Below, piece by piece: positions 62,458 to 64,000 of a DNA stretch of 64,000 bases. How positions within the stretch are numbered: position 1 is the first letter of the stretch; each line of letters opens with the position of its first letter. Below the pieces are notes generated by a model. That model saw nothing but the letters and a program-made list of their open reading frames with translations. It was not told where the DNA came from and made no database searches. Source of the stretch: Rhizobium sp. NZLR1 (GTDB lineage Bacteria; Pseudomonadota; Alphaproteobacteria; Rhizobiales; Rhizobiaceae); assembly GCF_017357385.1 (NCBI RefSeq), contig NZ_CP071632.1:1927501-1991500 (forward strand), read 5' to 3'. A program made the position numbers and the translations under genes.

Positions 62458-63867
62458 TCAGAGTTCCGACTTGATGTCGCCCATCCGGTTCCAGGCGTCG
62501 AGGCCGGCGATCTTGTAGGCTTCGGCGAGTGTCGGATAGTTGAAGGTGTTTTCGACGAAATATTCGACCGTGCCTTTGAGATTGAGCACCGCCTGGCCGA
62601 TATGCACCAGCTCGGTGGCGCCTTCGCCGACGATATGCACGCCGAGCAGGCGCCGCGTCTTCAGCGAGAAGATCAGCTTCAAAAGCCCGGTGTCGAGGCC
62701 CATGATATGACCGCGCGAGGTCTCGCGGAAGCGGGCGATGCCGCATTCATAGGGAATGCCGCGCTCCTTCATCTCTTCTTCGGTCAGGCCGCAGGTGGAA
62801 ATCTCCGGCACGGCATAGATACCGTAGGGGAAATATTTCGGCGGTTCCTTGGCGACCGCGCCGATTGCGACGCGGGCAGCGATGCGGCCCTGTTCCATCG
62901 AGGTCGAGGCAAGGCTCGGAAAGCCGACGACGTCGCCGGCGGCGTAGACGTTGGCAACCGATGTCTGGAAGGTTTCCGGATTGACCTTGAGACGGCCGCG
63001 GCTGTCGGCTTCGAGGCCGATGGCTGGTAGGTTCAGCGCATCGGTCGCCCCCAAGCGGCCAGCGGCGAACAGCACCATGTCGGTCGTCAGGCGCCGTCCG
63101 CTGTCGAGCGTCAGCTCGACCTTGCCGCCTTCCAGCGTCTCCACCTTGTCGGCCTTCTGGCCGAGCAGCAGCTTCATGTTGCGGTCGCGCAGCTGGTAGG
63201 TGAAATCCTCGACGATTTCCTTGTCGATGAAGTCGAGCATCGTCGCCTTCGGGTCTATCACGGTGACGGCCGTGTCGAGCGCACTGAAGATCGTCGCATA
63301 TTCGATGCCGATGACGCCGGCGCCGATGACGACCATTGAGCGCGGCAGCTCCTGGATATCGAGCAGTTCGTCGCTGTCGAGAACGGTCTTGCCGTCGAAG
63401 GGTATGTAATCGGGGCGGAACGGCTTCGTGCCGACTGCAAGCAGCACGCTGGCGCCGGTGACCTGGGTAATCTCACCGTCATCCTTGATCACCTGCAGCG
63501 TCGATGGATTGATGAAGCTCGCCTTGCCGCGAATATGCTGCACGCGGTTGCGGGCGAACTGGTGTTCCAGCACCTCGACCTCGTGGTTGAGCGTAATCAG
63601 CAGGCGTCGGCGCAGATCATCTGCACTGATCTCTTCCTTGACGCGGTAAGACCGGCCGTAGAAGCCGCGTTCGCGCCAGCCGGAAAGATTGAGCGCGGTC
63701 TCGCGCAGCGTTTTGGAGGGGATGGTGCCGGTATGCACGGACACGCCGCCGACGCGTTTGCCCTGCTCAATGACAAGCACTTTCTTGCCGAGTTTTGCAG
63801 CCTGGATCGCGCCGCGGCGCCCTGCAGGACCGCTACCCACCACAACGAGATCGTACTGAAGCATCAT
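62458..63867 (-). CDS. sthA: Soluble pyridine nucleotide transhydrogenase
   Basis: A 469-residue FAD flavoprotein that transfers hydride between NADPH and NAD, balancing the two pools. FAD motif YDLVVVGSGPAGRRGAIQAA. The usual redox disulfide of lipoamide dehydrogenases is absent: the site reads GGVSVHTGTIPSKTLRETAL, the form seen in SthA. The NAD motif is VVIGAGVIGIEYATIFSAL, and the C-terminal dimer domain is present (GEGATELVHIGQAVLNLKGT). Start taken at ATG 63867 (MMLQYD). Confidence 0.92.
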   Translation of the reverse strand: MMLQYDLVVVGSGPAGRRGAIQAAKLGKKVLVIEQGKRVGGVSVHTGTIPSKTLRETALNLSGWRERGFYGRSYRVKEEISADDLRRRLLITLNHEVEVLEHQFARNRVQHIRGKASFINPSTLQVIKDDGEITQVTGASVLLAVGTKPFRPDYIPFDGKTVLDSDELLDIQELPRSMVVIGAGVIGIEYATIFSALDTAVTVIDPKATMLDFIDKEIVEDFTYQLRDRNMKLLLGQKADKVETLEGGKVELTLDSGRRLTTDMVLFAAGRLGATDALNLPAIGLEADSRGRLKVNPETFQTSVANVYAAGDVVGFPSLASTSMEQGRIAARVAIGAVAKEPPKYFPYGIYAVPEISTCGLTEEEMKERGIPYECGIARFRETSRGHIMGLDTGLLKLIFSLKTRRLLGVHIVGEGATELVHIGQAVLNLKGTVEYFVENTFNYPTLAEAYKIAGLDAWNRMGDIKSEL

Positions 63868-64000
63868 CTGGCCCCGGATTGGAAAAGGAATCATTTGCGA
63901 CGCAAAGATGTCGCCCGTCTATCGGTAGCCGGTCAATGTTACAGATTGTTTTACGACCGCCGATTCAGCCGCCCCTGCGCTTTTCAGATCAGCTTCAGCC

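Noticed and set aside
63900..64000. Possible 3' end of another minus-strand gene at the right edge
   Set aside because: Two frames stay open to the edge, but fewer than 30 codons are visible and none can be identified.

Overview
The window is GC-rich chromosomal DNA from an alphaproteobacterium of the family Rhizobiaceae, most likely Rhizobium sensu stricto (R. etli / R. leguminosarum group). The evidence is an ExoR homologue with Sel1 repeats, a PopZ (DUF2497)-valS pair, a scpAB-tatABC-serS-surE-pcm cluster, yajC-secDF followed by Mth938 and squalene-synthase-like genes, several DUF1127 microproteins, and two copies of a mosaic palindromic repeat like the Rhizobium RIME elements. No phage, plasmid, CRISPR or intact insertion sequence is visible. 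Functions are assigned from protein motifs read by eye; no database search was possible.

Layout. 0-2.6 kb (minus strand): nitrate-assimilation control, nasT (ANTAR antiterminator), nasS (nitrate sensor), then a sigma-54 promoter, a leader with an ANTAR-type hexaloop hairpin and an intrinsic terminator, and the start of a NarK/NasA transporter that leaves the window. 2.9-5.7 kb: a TRAP transporter (fused DctQM plus DctP). 6-13 kb: 1-Cys peroxiredoxin, lytic transglycosylase, SDR epimerase, glycerate 2-kinase, DUF6074-like protein, PHB-depolymerase-like esterase and two small paralogous membrane proteins. 13-16.4 kb: large-subunit catalase KatE/KatC and a PhnA-like membrane protein with an unlisted 25-residue microprotein; both units, and one small membrane gene, carry GGAAC-N18-TT promoters of the RpoE2 general-stress type. 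16.5-21.2 kb: an accessory stretch of small secreted, lipoprotein and membrane ORFans with tRNA-Asn and tRNA-Cys.

21.3-32.3 kb: pcm-like methyltransferase, popZ, valS, FadL-family porin, exoR, xthA, erpA and dgt. 32.3-46.5 kb: one long plus-strand housekeeping block of argS, a very long SPOR protein, nagZ, scpA-scpB (chromosome condensation), tatA-tatB-tatC (twin-arginine export), serS, surE, pcm and an NlpD-like LysM/degenerate-LytM lipoprotein. 46.5-53.8 kb: DUF815 ATPase (minus), then yajC-secDF-Mth938-squalene-synthase-like genes (Sec export plus homologues of complex I assembly factors NDUFAF3 and NDUFAF6), a small membrane protein and trmFO. 53.8-55.1 kb: two DUF1127 microprotein genes and a small-RNA gene whose three hairpin loops all display a CCUCC(UCCC) anti-Shine-Dalgarno motif, the signature of the cuckoo/alpha-r14 RNAs. 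55.3-64 kb: DUF2157 and GDYXXLXY membrane pair, tRNA-Leu, trigger factor, NTF2-like protein, B12-binding radical SAM protein, an endonuclease/exonuclease/phosphatase-family protein and soluble transhydrogenase sthA.

The most rewarding non-coding signals are the nas leader, the DUF1127/cuckoo RNA locus with its shared TGCAGTGCAA operator-like element, and the coherent set of RpoE2-type promoters.
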